The translations under genes and the position numbers were made by a program. From Hyphomicrobiales bacterium (GTDB lineage: Bacteria; Pseudomonadota; Alphaproteobacteria; Rhizobiales; Rhizobiaceae): a DNA stretch of 64,000 nucleotides. Positions 37,016 to 45,984 of the stretch are shown here, one piece after another (positions within the stretch are counted from its first letter, which is position 1; each line of letters begins with the position of its first letter). The stretch covers positions 1 through 64,000 of the forward strand of contig UCJD01000067.1 of the NCBI GenBank assembly GCA_900472605.1. The letters run 5' to 3'. The notes beneath the pieces were generated by a model. That model saw only the letters and a program-made list of their open reading frames with translations, had not been told where the DNA came from and made no database searches.

Positions 37016-37978
37016 ATGGTGAGCTGGAGTTTGATCCGTCAAGGCTCCGAAACCGTAGGTTCCGACGCTGGCATCGCCTCGCCTTCCGACATCAAGCTCC
37101 CCGCCCCCGTTGCGAAGAAGCCGAAGCTCGCGCTTGCCCTTGGCGGTGGCGCAGCGCGTGGCTGGGCGCATATCGGCGTGCTGAGGGCGCTCGATGAAGC
37201 GGGAATCGAGATCGGCATGATCGCCGGCACATCGATCGGCGCACTGGTCGGCGGTTGCTACCTAGCCGGCAAGCTCGATGAGCTCGAGAGCTTCGCCCGG
37301 TCGCTGACCATGCGCCGGATCGCGAGCCTGCTCGACCTCACCATCGGCGGCAGCGGCCTGTTTGGAGGCATGCGGCTGACCAAGCGCATGCAGGAACACC
37401 TTGAAGGGCTGAATGTCGAGGATCTTGATCGCCCATTCGTCGCAGTCTCGGCCGAGGTCAACAGCGGCCACGAAGTCTGGATCGCCAACGGCTCGCTGAT
37501 CACGGCGCTCAGGGCCTCCTATGCCCTGCCCGGCATTTTCGAGCCCGTGCGCAGCAATCACCGGACGCTGGTCGACGGCGCACTGGTCAATCCGGTCCCT
37601 GTGTCCGTCTGCCGCGCCTATGAGCAGCCGCTGGTCGTTGCCGTCAACCTGAACTACGACATTTACGGCCGCTCGGCCGTGGTGCGCCACAGCGCCAGCC
37701 TGACACCGTCGGAAGTGCAGAAGCAGGAGCATGCACCTTATGCCAAGCTCGGCATGACCGGCGTGATGGTGCAGGCGTTCAATATCATCCAGGATCGCAT
37801 CGCACGGGCGCGTCTTGCCGGCGATCCGCCTGACATCTCGCTGCAGCCAAGATTGAGCGATATCGGTCTCTCGGAGTTTCATCGCGCCGGCGAAGCCATC
37901 GAGCGCGGCTATCAGGAAGCCACGGCGCGGCTTCCCGAGTTGAAACGCATGCAGGAATTGTTCGCCGGCTCCAGCTGA
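37016..37978 (+). CDS. patatin-like phospholipase family protein (RssA-type)
   Basis: A 320-residue patatin-fold hydrolase. The oxyanion loop is LGGGAARGWAHIG (about 40-52), the serine nucleophile is in GTSIGALVGG (about 71-80) and the catalytic aspartate in VDGALVNPVP (about 185). The usual DG(G/A) dyad is present, so it is likely active on lipid esters. The ATG at 37016 is preceded by a strong AGGGGGAGG site; the longer TTG start is not used. It ends 25 bases from the convergent CBS gene. Confidence 0.9.
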   Translation: MVSWSLIRQGSETVGSDAGIASPSDIKLPAPVAKKPKLALALGGGAARGWAHIGVLRALDEAGIEIGMIAGTSIGALVGGCYLAGKLDELESFARSLTMRRIASLLDLTIGGSGLFGGMRLTKRMQEHLEGLNVEDLDRPFVAVSAEVNSGHEVWIANGSLITALRASYALPGIFEPVRSNHRTLVDGALVNPVPVSVCRAYEQPLVVAVNLNYDIYGRSAVVRHSASLTPSEVQKQEHAPYAKLGMTGVMVQAFNIIQDRIARARLAGDPPDISLQPRLSDIGLSEFHRAGEAIERGYQEATARLPELKRMQELFAGSS

Positions 37979-38002
37979 GCGAGCCGGCGCACGCAGCTTT
38001 AA

Positions 38003-38437
38003 TCAGCCTGCGATATAGGCCTTGATGTCCTCGGCCTCACGCTCGACCTCGGCGATGCGGGTCTTGACCACGTCGCCGATCGAGATGATCCCGGCGAGCT
38101 TTCCAGCAGTTTCCACCGGCACGTGGCGGAAGCGCCGGCTGGTCATCAGCTCCATCAACTCGTTGACCGTCGTTGCCTCGTTGCAGCGATAGACCTTCGC
38201 TGTCATCACCGATGCCACGGAGCTATCGAGACAGGCGGGGCCGGACTTTGCGATCGCGTGAACCACGTCACGCTCGGTAAAGATCCCCGCGATCTTGTTT
38301 TCCATGCCGACGATGACGATGGCGCCGATCTTCTTCTTGCTCAGAATCGCCGCGGCTTCGGAAACGGTCGTGTTCGGGCCGGCGGTGACGACGTCCCTGC
38401 CCTTGGCATCCAGTATGGCTTTGACTGTATTGGACAT
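38003..38437 (-). CDS. CBS-domain pair protein
   Basis: A 144-residue protein made of two CBS domains (about 10-65 and 80-135); landmarks are IVGMENKIAGIFTERDVVHAI split into KIAGIFTERDVV and VSVETAGKLAGIISIGDVV-like return region. CBS pairs bind adenosine nucleotides and act as energy-sensing regulatory modules. No catalytic domain is attached. The ATG at 38437 follows AGGAGG-like bases (AGGAGGTTC region on the minus strand). The partner is unknown. Confidence 0.9.
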   Translation of the reverse strand: MSNTVKAILDAKGRDVVTAGPNTTVSEAAAILSKKKIGAIVIVGMENKIAGIFTERDVVHAIAKSGPACLDSSVASVMTAKVYRCNEATTVNELMELMTSRRFRHVPVETAGKLAGIISIGDVVKTRIAEVEREAEDIKAYIAG

Positions 38438-38539
38438 TTGAACCTCCTATGTCGAAAGTGAGACACTTCAGCTGATCACAGGCATCCGCGGCGGTCTCTC
38501 CTCCCAACGCGGATCAGTTCGAATGGTGCACTCCAACGC

Positions 38540-39307
38540 TCAGGATTGCAATATATCCGCATCCTCTGAAATTGAGGGAAGTTCGGGCGGCGGGCGGTCG
38601 AACAGCGAAAACAGCACGAAGCCGAAGAGAAACCCGCCAATATGGGCATCCCAGGCGATCGGCGCGCCGGTGTCACCGATCAGTGGAATGCCGACGGCGA
38701 TCAGGATATTGCCGACAAACCAGAAGAGCATGAACATCACGACGGTACGGCTGCGGAAGGTTTCCACGATGGAGAGCCGCGGATTGAAGTGGGCGGGAAG
38801 CGCCACGCGACGCTCCGTCGGAAACGCGAAACGGCAGGCCGCCCCCATCAGCGCCGAAACCACGCCGGATGCGCCGATCAGCACCGTCGCCTGCCCCCAG
38901 TTCAGCACGGCGTGGAGAGCGGCCGAGGCCACGGAGGCTAGCACCCAGAACACCATGTAACGCACCCAGCCGATACGGCGGGCGACCGGGGCGCCAAACG
39001 CCATCAGCCAGAGCCCGTTGAACAGGATGTGCTCGATATTGCCGTGCAGCAGCGAATAGGTGAGCGGCGTCCAGTACAATTGCGGCCCTTGCTCGGAAAG
39101 GGGCGTGATGTAGCGCAGCGGAATGAAGCCGAAATCGAAGAACAGCATATCGACGCCACTGTCTGTAAGCAGCAACGCCTGCACGGCATAGATCGCTGCC
39201 AAGAGACCGATCGTTGCGACGATGGCGCCGGGAAGATTGAAAATGGGCGTGCGCGGCGGCTTGGCGGCGGGCTCTGTCAGCTGGTGCGGCGCGGTCGTGT
39301 CGTCCAT
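38540..39307 (-). CDS. rhomboid-family intramembrane serine protease
   Basis: A 255-residue membrane protein with about six helices. The catalytic serine motif is GASGVVSALMG (about 143-153), and the catalytic histidine lies in AHIGGFLFG; the WTPLTYSLLHGNIEHILFNG segment matches the family L1/HxxxN motif. It probably cleaves transmembrane substrates. The N-terminal 20 residues are proline-rich and cytosolic. The start has no clear site; a strong minus-strand terminator lies 50 bases upstream and belongs to something else. Confidence 0.9.
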   Translation of the reverse strand: MDDTTAPHQLTEPAAKPPRTPIFNLPGAIVATIGLLAAIYAVQALLLTDSGVDMLFFDFGFIPLRYITPLSEQGPQLYWTPLTYSLLHGNIEHILFNGLWLMAFGAPVARRIGWVRYMVFWVLASVASAALHAVLNWGQATVLIGASGVVSALMGAACRFAFPTERRVALPAHFNPRLSIVETFRSRTVVMFMLFWFVGNILIAVGIPLIGDTGAPIAWDAHIGGFLFGFVLFSLFDRPPPELPSISEDADILQS

Positions 39308-39610
39308 TGCATTCCTCGTTCACTTCAAGTGCACTGGCTTACAGGACGGCAGGTCAAAAAAAAAGCCGTCCGGCAATCTACCGAACGGCTTGCTGAGCGT
39401 CCCCCGAGAATGACCTCGCGCCCGAGCAATTCATGCTGAACTTCCAATACCGGAAGCAATGAAAAGATACTGGCACGACGGGGCGTCACAGACAATCGAA
39501 ACACTTCCTTAACCTTAACCGCCCGGATCTGGCATGAAATCCGCATGGCATAGCCTAAGGTGGCCATGATGGCCGCCGTTTGAACCGAAATGAAACAGAT
39601 CGGCAGTCCC
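39308..39610. other. intergenic region with an orphan terminator
   Basis: No protein gene is supported between the rhomboid start and the PAS gene. A minus-strand frame is open across part of it (39325-39630) but reads through the strong terminator at 39356-39390 and has poor composition. A short transcript on the minus strand is the simplest explanation of the terminator. Confidence 0.45.
39356..39390 (-). terminator. strong intrinsic terminator with no annotated gene upstream
   Basis: On the minus strand AGCCGTTCGG, the loop TAGATTG and CCGGACGGCT (one G:U pair) are followed by nine T residues. The rhomboid gene is downstream, so the transcript it ends must start between about 39400 and 39600. 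Confidence 0.88.
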
Positions 39611-40252
39611 ATGCGCCTCAACACCACCATCCAGATTTTCGATTACTGGAACAAGCTACGCGGCAGCGAAATCGCTCCCCTGCGGACGCAGGTGGAGCCA
39701 CGCGATATCAGGCAACTTCTCTCCAGCCTCTTCATGCTCGAGACCTCAGGCGCCGGCCGCGTGACCTTCCGTCTCGCCGGGACGCGTATCTGCGATCTCT
39801 TCGGGCACGATCTTGGCGGCAGCTGTTTGTCGGAACTCTGGGCGCACGGCCACGAGGATATAGAGAAGACAGCCGTCGGCGTCATGGAGCACGGCATCCC
39901 GGCGCTATTGAACGCCACCGGATACAGCACCGCCGGCCATCGCGCGGCGTTCGAAATCATCCTGCTGCCGCTGCGCAATGCCGAGGGGGAATGCGACAAG
40001 CTGCTGTGCGCGATCGCGCCGGCCACGACCGCGAGCTGGCTCGAGGTCGTCCCGCTGCAGTTCCTGGCGCTCGACCGCAGCCGGTTGCTGCATGAGCAGC
40101 TCGACCCGGCGGAAAACGCGCAAAGCGGCACAAGCGAACCGCGTCCCGCGACAAGCGGCAGCCGCTCGATCGCCGATACGGTGCGCCGCCTGATGTCCAG
40201 CCTGATCGACGAGCCCGTGAAACAGGATGCGCCATTTCGGCACTACCGCTGA
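39611..40252 (+). CDS. PAS-domain protein (PAS_5 type)
   Basis: A 213-residue protein whose first 150 residues are the PAS_5-type domain common in alphaproteobacteria: IQIFDYWNKLRG at the start, EPRDIRQLLSSLFMLET, FRLAGTRICDLFGHDLGG, and an AFEIILLPLRNAEGE strand. No output domain is attached. The C-terminus (about 150-213) is low-complexity, then a helical tail. Function unknown, probably sensory or scaffolding. The start is uncertain: 39611 matches family starts better, 39590 is another in-frame ATG. Confidence 0.85.
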   Translation: MRLNTTIQIFDYWNKLRGSEIAPLRTQVEPRDIRQLLSSLFMLETSGAGRVTFRLAGTRICDLFGHDLGGSCLSELWAHGHEDIEKTAVGVMEHGIPALLNATGYSTAGHRAAFEIILLPLRNAEGECDKLLCAIAPATTASWLEVVPLQFLALDRSRLLHEQLDPAENAQSGTSEPRPATSGSRSIADTVRRLMSSLIDEPVKQDAPFRHYR

Positions 40253-40340
40253 GCGGTAGATCACCTCCGCCTGAACAACCTTCTGTTAATGGATTACGAG
40301 TAAAGCTTGGCGCCAAGCTATTTTTAAAAGAAGCCCTTTA

Positions 40341-40952
40341 ATGCACGCTTTCCAGCAAGCTCAGACGCAAAGAACTGCGCCTCGCCTTGAACAAGGTGCA
40401 TTCCAGCGCGTGCCCATCAATATGCAGGGCCGCCTGATGCTGGCAAATTACGAAGAATTCGAGTGCCTGGTCATCGATATGTCGCCTGGCGACATGTATG
40501 TGACCTGCCAGGGCCGCCCACGCGTGAACGAACGCGTCGTCGCCTATATCGATCACCTCGGTCGCGTCGAAGGCTATGTGCAGGCAATCGACAGCCGTGG
40601 CTTCACCATGTCCATCCACGCCACCGAGCGCAAGCGCGAGAAGCTCGCTGCGCAGCTGACGTGGCTTGCCAACAAGCATGAACTCGGCCTGCCGGAAGAT
40701 CGTCGCCACGATCGTCTGATGCCGCGCGAGACGCAGACGGAAATCACGCTCGAGGACGGTACGCAATATACGTGCCGCATCATGGACTTGTCGCTTTCGG
40801 GCGCCGCCATCGACGTCGAGGTTCGGCCGGCCATTGGCACGCCGCTGCGCCTCGGCAACATGCGCGGCCGCGTGGTGCGTCACTTCGTGGAAGGCGTGGC
40901 GATCGAGTTCCTCTCGCTGCAATCGCGCGACACGCTGCGCGAGTTTCTCTGA
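40341..40952 (+). CDS. tandem PilZ-domain protein
   Basis: A 203-residue protein with two PilZ units. The first (about 20-95) has QRVPINMQGRL and DMSPGDMYV and the second (about 125-200) has DRLMPRETQTEI and DLSLSGAAIDVEV. PilZ binds cyclic di-GMP through an RxxxR and (D/N)xSxxG pair; the second unit keeps DxSxxG and R...R, and the first is closer to a degenerate form (DMSPGDM). It probably transmits c-di-GMP signals. No diguanylate cyclase is nearby. The ribosome site before the ATG is weak. Confidence 0.88.
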   Translation: MHAFQQAQTQRTAPRLEQGAFQRVPINMQGRLMLANYEEFECLVIDMSPGDMYVTCQGRPRVNERVVAYIDHLGRVEGYVQAIDSRGFTMSIHATERKREKLAAQLTWLANKHELGLPEDRRHDRLMPRETQTEITLEDGTQYTCRIMDLSLSGAAIDVEVRPAIGTPLRLGNMRGRVVRHFVEGVAIEFLSLQSRDTLREFL

Positions 40953-41011
40953 TCACCGTCATGTCAGCTTCACAGAGCTGATAGATTGAGGCGCTCCCAG
41001 GAGGCGCCCGG

Positions 41012-41980
41012 ATGTCGATTCTTTTTCCCGAGATTGAAGCTTACGACCAGGGTTTTCTCGATGTCGGCGATGGTCAGCTGATCCATTGGGAAAGCTACGG
41101 CAATCCACATGGCCGGCCAGCGCTCTATTTTCACGGCGGGCCGGGCTCCGGCTCCTCGCCCTCGGCGGCACGCTATTTCGATCCGTCCGCCTACAGGATC
41201 ATCCTATTCGACCAGAGAAATTGCGGCCGCAGCCTTCCCAATGCCGCCGAGATGGGGACGGATCTCTCCACCAACACGACCTGGCACCTGATCGACGACA
41301 TCGAGAAACTCCGCTGTCACCTTGAAGTGACAGACTGGGTGCTGTTCGGGACATCCTGGGGATCCACGCTCGCGCTCGCCTACGCGCAAACCCATCCGGC
41401 CCGCGTCGCGGCCATGGTGCTTGCCGGCGTGACGATGACGCGCCGATCGGAAATCCAATGGCTGACACAGGGCATGGCCGCGCTGTTTCCCAAGGAGTGG
41501 CACAGGCTCAACGCATCCCTTCCCGGTGACATGAGAGCGAAAGGCGTGATTGAGGGGTATCGGGAATTGCTCAATGCACCCGAGCTCGACGTCCGCCTCA
41601 AGGCTGCGCGGGACTGGCACGATTGGGAAGTGGCCTCGATCCTGCTTCACAACCCGGAAGGCTATCCCCGGCGCTGGCGAAATCCGGATTACCTGCTCAC
41701 CCGCGCGCGGATCATAACCCACTACTTCAGCCATGCAGCATGGCTCGAGGAAGGTGCGTTGTTGCGGGATGCCGGAAAGCTCGCCTCGATCCCCGGCGTT
41801 CTCGTTCAGGGACGGCTCGATCTGGAGGCGCCGTTGACCACGGCGTGGGAATTGGCGCGCGCATGGCCGGGCAGCGAGCTCGTCATCGTCGAAAATGCCG
41901 CCCATGCACCCGATCATGACGGCATGGCGCGCGCAATTATCGCCGCGACCCGACAATTTCTCGAAATTTCTCAAAAATAA
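41012..41980 (+). CDS. pip: prolyl aminopeptidase
   Basis: A 322-residue alpha/beta hydrolase that removes N-terminal proline. HGGPGSGSS (oxyanion), DQRNCGRS, GTSWGSTLALAYAQ (nucleophile Ser near 114; the usual motif is GGSWGS), GRLDLEAP (acid) and ENAAHAPDHDG (His) occur in family order. The length is standard. It has no signal peptide and acts in the cytosol. It is followed by a nested-hairpin terminator at 42134. Confidence 0.93.
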   Translation: MSILFPEIEAYDQGFLDVGDGQLIHWESYGNPHGRPALYFHGGPGSGSSPSAARYFDPSAYRIILFDQRNCGRSLPNAAEMGTDLSTNTTWHLIDDIEKLRCHLEVTDWVLFGTSWGSTLALAYAQTHPARVAAMVLAGVTMTRRSEIQWLTQGMAALFPKEWHRLNASLPGDMRAKGVIEGYRELLNAPELDVRLKAARDWHDWEVASILLHNPEGYPRRWRNPDYLLTRARIITHYFSHAAWLEEGALLRDAGKLASIPGVLVQGRLDLEAPLTTAWELARAWPGSELVIVENAAHAPDHDGMARAIIAATRQFLEISQK

Positions 41981-42353
41981 TTTTCGGTATTTCGGCTGAA
42001 AAATCGGTCCAAAACGCGCCAAACACGCACGAATCCGGCCTATTGACTGCCGCCAGAGCGCCGTTTTCCCGCGAACCGTATGATGAACGCAACATTACCG
42101 AAATGGCGCAGTGATCGTCCGCGTTAATCTTTTGCCTCGAAACGAGCCATCCGATGGCGGCGAGGCTTTTTGCGAAAGATAAAATTTGAAGCAAATCTGG
42201 TAAAAATTCTCTTCGAATTTCAGTAAAATTCGATGTTGATTTTAGTCAAACTCTACTCGCTTTTGAATCAACTAAGCCTTTAATTTTGCTTCTGAATTTT
42301 GCGTCGAGTAAAAACACGTCTGGCAATGTCTCCTCACAAACGGGGACATACAA
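41981..42353. other. intergenic region upstream of the transglutaminase-like protease
   Basis: No gene is supported in 373 bases. The first half contains the terminator of the peptidase gene. The second half (about 42180-42320) is strikingly AT-rich for this window and is presumably the promoter region of the gene at 42354, which is preceded by ACGGGGAC. Confidence 0.5.
42134..42171 (+). terminator. nested-hairpin terminator after pip
   Basis: The outer arms GCCTCG and CGAGGC enclose an inner GCCAT-CCG-ATGGC hairpin; five T follow. It is about 150 bases downstream of the pip stop. Confidence 0.7.
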
Positions 42354-42959
42354 ATGACGATAGCAAACTTCATCAAGGGCGGCCTCGCCGCTGCTGCGAT
42401 GGTCATGTCGATGGCAGGCGTCGGACAGGCCGGCTACCAGAGCATGACGGTTCTCGGCAACACCAGCCCGCCGATCGGCGCCTACCAGTTCTGCAAGGAA
42501 ATTCCTGACGACTGCAAGAACGCGGCCGGCGACCAGGGTACGATGGTGCTGACCGAAGACAGCTGGAAGATGATCCTGAAGATCAACTACCAGGTCAACT
42601 CGGAGATCACGCCGATGACCGACATGGAGATTTACGGCGTCGAGGAACGCTGGGCCTATCCGAAGACCGCAGGCGACTGTGAAGACTACGCGCTCTTGAA
42701 GCGCAAGATGCTGATCGAAGCTGGCTTCTCGCCGTCGAACCTGCTGATGACCGTCGTGCTGCAGCCGAATGGCGACGGCCATGCCGTGCTGACCGTTCGT
42801 ACCGATCGCGGCGACTTCATTCTCGACAACATGCGCAACAAGGTCATGCTCTGGGCCGATACCGAGTACACCTATCTGAAGCGCCAGTCGTCCAGCGATC
42901 CGACCCGCTGGGTCAAGCTCCAGGACGGCCGCGCTGTGGCTGTCGGCAGCGTCAAGTAA
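42354..42959 (+). CDS. exported transglutaminase-like cysteine protease (BTLCP/DUF920)
   Basis: A 201-residue periplasmic protein with a signal peptide (about 1-26, GVGQAG). The papain-like triad of bacterial transglutaminase-like cysteine proteinases is visible: Cys in TAGDCEDYALLKR (about 107), His in GDGHAVLTV (about 143) and Asp in DFILDN (about 158). In other bacteria the family is linked to surface adhesin processing (LapG), but no LapD/LapA partner is here, so the target is unknown. Strong terminator downstream. Confidence 0.9.
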   Translation: MTIANFIKGGLAAAAMVMSMAGVGQAGYQSMTVLGNTSPPIGAYQFCKEIPDDCKNAAGDQGTMVLTEDSWKMILKINYQVNSEITPMTDMEIYGVEERWAYPKTAGDCEDYALLKRKMLIEAGFSPSNLLMTVVLQPNGDGHAVLTVRTDRGDFILDNMRNKVMLWADTEYTYLKRQSSSDPTRWVKLQDGRAVAVGSVK

Positions 42960-43040
42960 TTCCCATCCGCCGGAGCCATCCGGCGGGCAAGCAAGGCGCC
43001 TGGTCCCGTCCCCGCATGCACGTCCCGACCGGCGTCTCAA

Positions 43041-43077
43041 GAGCCGCTCCTGCTGTCCCAGGAGCGGCTCGCTTTTT
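43041..43077 (+). terminator. strong intrinsic terminator after the BTLCP gene
   Basis: GAGCCGCTCCT and AGGAGCGGCTC form a perfect 11-bp stem with an 8-base loop, followed by GCTTTTT. Confidence 0.92.
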
Positions 43078-43211
43078 ATGGGGCATTGGATAGGCTCGGC
43101 GCGGCCCGGTTAACGGTTAATTAACCACGCAAGCCCGATCATCCACGCCATAGATCAGCGACACCGGCGGCTCACGTTTTTCCTGCGACGGTCAGATATT
43201 CGAAAGCCGTC

Positions 43212-43964
43212 ATGCGCCAGGCCATTCAGAGTTCCACTGAGGTTGAGGAATCCCCTCTCCTGTCGACTGGCTTTATCGTCCGCACAACCATCGTCGTCGC
43301 GCTGCTGGCGGTACTCACCGTTGCGATCAGCATTGGTGGCCGATGGTTCGGCGCCCGCGTGTCGCTGGCCGGAAATACAGACAGCACGGCGCCGGTGACG
43401 CTCACGATCGGGCAGGACACGCTGCAGTTCCAGGAAAACACGATTCGCTTCCCCAGCCAGCGGCATAGCGGCCCCACCGAGCGTGCCGACCTCTATCTCG
43501 CTTGGCCGCAGATGCAGGGTTATTCGAGCGAGAACCGCGATCGCTTCGACGATATCGCACAGTCCTCGGACCTGGTTTTCCTTCAGGTCACACAGGCAAC
43601 GATGTCTCGCGACATGTCCGGGCGATTCGGGCCGATCTACTCGCACCTGATCGAGCCTACCCCGCAGCCATTCGCCAACGGCATGACGCTTCACAGGCTC
43701 AGGGCTGACACCGGATATGGAGACGAAGTGCTGCTAACCGCGCCGCGCCAGGGTGGCCCGGATTACGTCGTGCGCTGCCTTCTGCCGGCGAGCCCGGAGC
43801 TGGTCACCAGCGGCGACTGCCAGCGCGATATCAGGGTCGGGCGCGATTTAAGTGTGCTCTACCGCTTCTCCAGCCGTCATTTGGCGGAGTGGGAACATAT
43901 TGATGCCGCTATTGCCCAATTTGTGGAAACGCGCCTCGTGAACCGTTCCGTGACATCTAGGTAG
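43212..43964 (+). CDS. single-pass membrane conserved hypothetical protein
   Basis: A 250-residue protein with one N-terminal membrane helix (about 22-44, RTTIVVALLAVLTVAISIGG) and an exported domain. It contains landmarks ENTIRFPSQRHSG, RADLYLAWPQMQGYS, GPIYSHLIEPTPQP and an EVLLTAPRQGGPDYVVRCL strand. Three cysteines lie in the C-terminal part. I do not recognise a named family; it reads like a periplasmic domain protein conserved in rhizobia. It probably has its own promoter. Confidence 0.75.
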   Translation: MRQAIQSSTEVEESPLLSTGFIVRTTIVVALLAVLTVAISIGGRWFGARVSLAGNTDSTAPVTLTIGQDTLQFQENTIRFPSQRHSGPTERADLYLAWPQMQGYSSENRDRFDDIAQSSDLVFLQVTQATMSRDMSGRFGPIYSHLIEPTPQPFANGMTLHRLRADTGYGDEVLLTAPRQGGPDYVVRCLLPASPELVTSGDCQRDIRVGRDLSVLYRFSSRHLAEWEHIDAAIAQFVETRLVNRSVTSR

Positions 43965-44103
43965 AATGGTCCGAAACGGTGAAACAAACGATTAATCATA
44001 AACGGATTGGTAACCCCGAAGAGCTACCTTCGACGAGGTTGATCGTGCGGGCGAAGCGCGGTCCCGATTCTTCTAAACTGCAAGCCAAGCAAAGAGTGAA
44101 ATA

Positions 44104-45540
44104 GTGTCAAGGTCAGCTTCTTCCGCTTCCCCGTCCCGCTCCAGCAATTTCCTGATCAAGGCGATCGTTGCGCTGTCCATGGCAGTCGGTATGGTTGGTC
44201 TGGATTCGATCAGTGCTGAAGCGGAAGCCGCCAATTCGAAGTATGCCGGCATCGTTGTTGACGCCAATACCGGCAATGTCCTCTACAGCGAGAACGCCGA
44301 TCGCTTGCAGTATCCGGCTTCGCTGACCAAGATGATGACGCTTTACCTGACGTTCGAAGCGCTCGAGCAGGGCCGCATCCGTCTCGACAGCGCCGTTCCC
44401 TTCTCCGCCCATGCGTCCGGCCAGGCGCCGACCAAGCTCGGCGTTCGCCCGGGCGGCACGATTTCCGTCGAGCAGGCCATTCTCGGCCTCGTCACGCTTT
44501 CCGCCAACGACGCCTCGACAGCGCTCGGTGAACTGCTTGGCGGCTCGGAAGACCGTTTCGCCCAGATCATGACGGCGAAGGCCCATGCGCTCGGCATGAC
44601 GCGCACCACCTACCGCAATGCCAACGGCCTGCCGAACACCGCGCAGATGACCACGGCACGCGACCAGGCCCGTCTCGGCATCGCACTGCGCCAGCATTTC
44701 CCGCAGTATTACGGCTATTTCTCCACGCAGAGCTTCAAGTTCGGCAACCGCATCATCCGCAGCCATAACCGCCTGGTCGGTTCCGTGCGCGGAGTTGACG
44801 GCATCAAGACGGGTTACACCCGTGCTGCTGGCTTCAATCTGGTGAGCTCGGTTCAGGTGGATGGCAAGTCGATCGTCGGCGTCGTTCTCGGCGGCGCGTC
44901 CACGCCTGCCCGCGACACCCAGATGCGCAACCTGATCGCGTCGTATCTGCCGAAGGCTTCGACCCGCGGGGGCTCCGCGCTGGTCGCCCAGGCGCCGAAG
45001 ACCGAAACCGTCATTCCGGTGACCGTTGCCAAGCAGGAAGTCGCCGAGCTGCCGCCGACGCATCCGCTGCCGGTCAGTCGCACCGAGGTCGCCTCTGCGC
45101 AGGTGGCTTATGCCGGCACGCCGTCGGCCAAGTCCGACAATCCGCTTCTGCAGGAAATGCCGCAGCCGACGAAGGTCAAGACGCAGCCGATAAAGCAGGT
45201 CGCAGCCGCGCCTGTGCCCACGCCGACCGCTGCCTACGTTCCGCCGGAACAGGGCGATACCTCGGTCGACAACGTCACGACCGCATCCACCAAGGAATCG
45301 CAGCCGGAAGGCTGGGTCGTACAGATCGGCGTCTCTGCAAGCCGTGAAGCAGCAATGGACCTGCTAGACGGCGCCAAGAGCAAGGGCGGCAAGGCGCTGC
45401 GCTCCGCCAAGCCTTTCGCAATCGCCTATGCCGGCAGCTATCGCGCACGTTTCGGTGGCTTCGACGACCAGAAGCAAGCCGTCAACGCCTGCAACACGCT
45501 GAAGCGTGTCGGCGTCAAGTGCTGGGCGTCCGCCCAGTGA
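44104..45540 (+). CDS. D-alanyl-D-alanine carboxypeptidase (S11) with SPOR domain
   Basis: A 478-residue penicillin-binding protein of the DacA type, which trims the D-Ala of peptidoglycan side chains. After a signal helix (about 17-43) come SLTK (Ser near 72), SAN (about 136) and KTG (about 236), all intact. The linker (about 310-395) is Pro/Gln/Thr-rich. The C-terminal 75 residues, starting with EGWVVQIGVSASREAAM, form a SPOR domain that binds denuded glycan, as is common in rhizobial carboxypeptidases. The start is GTG with AAGAG upstream. Confidence 0.93.
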   Translation: MSRSASSASPSRSSNFLIKAIVALSMAVGMVGLDSISAEAEAANSKYAGIVVDANTGNVLYSENADRLQYPASLTKMMTLYLTFEALEQGRIRLDSAVPFSAHASGQAPTKLGVRPGGTISVEQAILGLVTLSANDASTALGELLGGSEDRFAQIMTAKAHALGMTRTTYRNANGLPNTAQMTTARDQARLGIALRQHFPQYYGYFSTQSFKFGNRIIRSHNRLVGSVRGVDGIKTGYTRAAGFNLVSSVQVDGKSIVGVVLGGASTPARDTQMRNLIASYLPKASTRGGSALVAQAPKTETVIPVTVAKQEVAELPPTHPLPVSRTEVASAQVAYAGTPSAKSDNPLLQEMPQPTKVKTQPIKQVAAAPVPTPTAAYVPPEQGDTSVDNVTTASTKESQPEGWVVQIGVSASREAAMDLLDGAKSKGGKALRSAKPFAIAYAGSYRARFGGFDDQKQAVNACNTLKRVGVKCWASAQ

Positions 45541-45655
45541 TGAAGACTACCGCCGCCGATCGTGTTCAGGCGGCGGCCCGGAAATCGGCCTTGATCGGTG
45601 TTCGCGACAAGGCCGGCCTTCCTAGACCTGATTTGTATTGCGTACGGGGATAAAT

Positions 45656-45934
45656 ATGGCGATCAACGAGAATGTTCCGGACTTTCCGGCCGAAGGTCGA
45701 TTGACTGGCAAGAACCCGCGCTCGGTTCTGCATCCGCTTCACGAAGCGGCTATGCGTCTTGCCGAGATCGGCATGCCGCGACCAAAAGCGAAGACGGCCA
45801 AGACCAAGGACCTGATCAATCTGCTCCTGTCGCATGGCGCACGCGCCTGGCGGTACTCGCAGCCCGAAGCACATATCCATCTTCACGTCACCAACCCGGA
45901 AGGCCGGGCTCCGGTGACGATGCGGCTGCGCTAA
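45656..45934 (+). CDS. small conserved hypothetical protein (92 aa)
   Basis: A 92-residue protein without membrane segment or signal. Its middle has ARTKDLINLLLSHGAR-like helices and the end HIHLHVTNPEGRAPVTMRLR. The ATG at 45656 follows ACGGGG eight bases away; the open frame continues six codons upstream. I do not recognise a domain. It may be co-transcribed with the carboxypeptidase, about 115 bases upstream. Composition and codon use match its neighbours. Confidence 0.7.
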   Translation: MAINENVPDFPAEGRLTGKNPRSVLHPLHEAAMRLAEIGMPRPKAKTAKTKDLINLLLSHGARAWRYSQPEAHIHLHVTNPEGRAPVTMRLR

Positions 45935-45946
45935 GCCGAAACGAAC

Positions 45947-45984
45947 GGCCTTCTCTGACGTAATGCGTTGCGTCAGAGAAGGCC
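45947..45984. repeat. 14-bp perfect inverted repeat between convergent genes
   Basis: GGCCTTCTCTGACG and CGTCAGAGAAGGCC enclose a 10-base loop and include the DUF1489 stop codon at 45973-45975. No T-run is present, but the position between convergent genes suggests RNA 3-prime end protection or termination. Confidence 0.65.

Noticed and set aside
42254..42265. ACTCGCTTTTGA occurs here and at 50351-50362 near merR
   Set aside because: A shared 12-mer is not significant at this window length and the surroundings differ.
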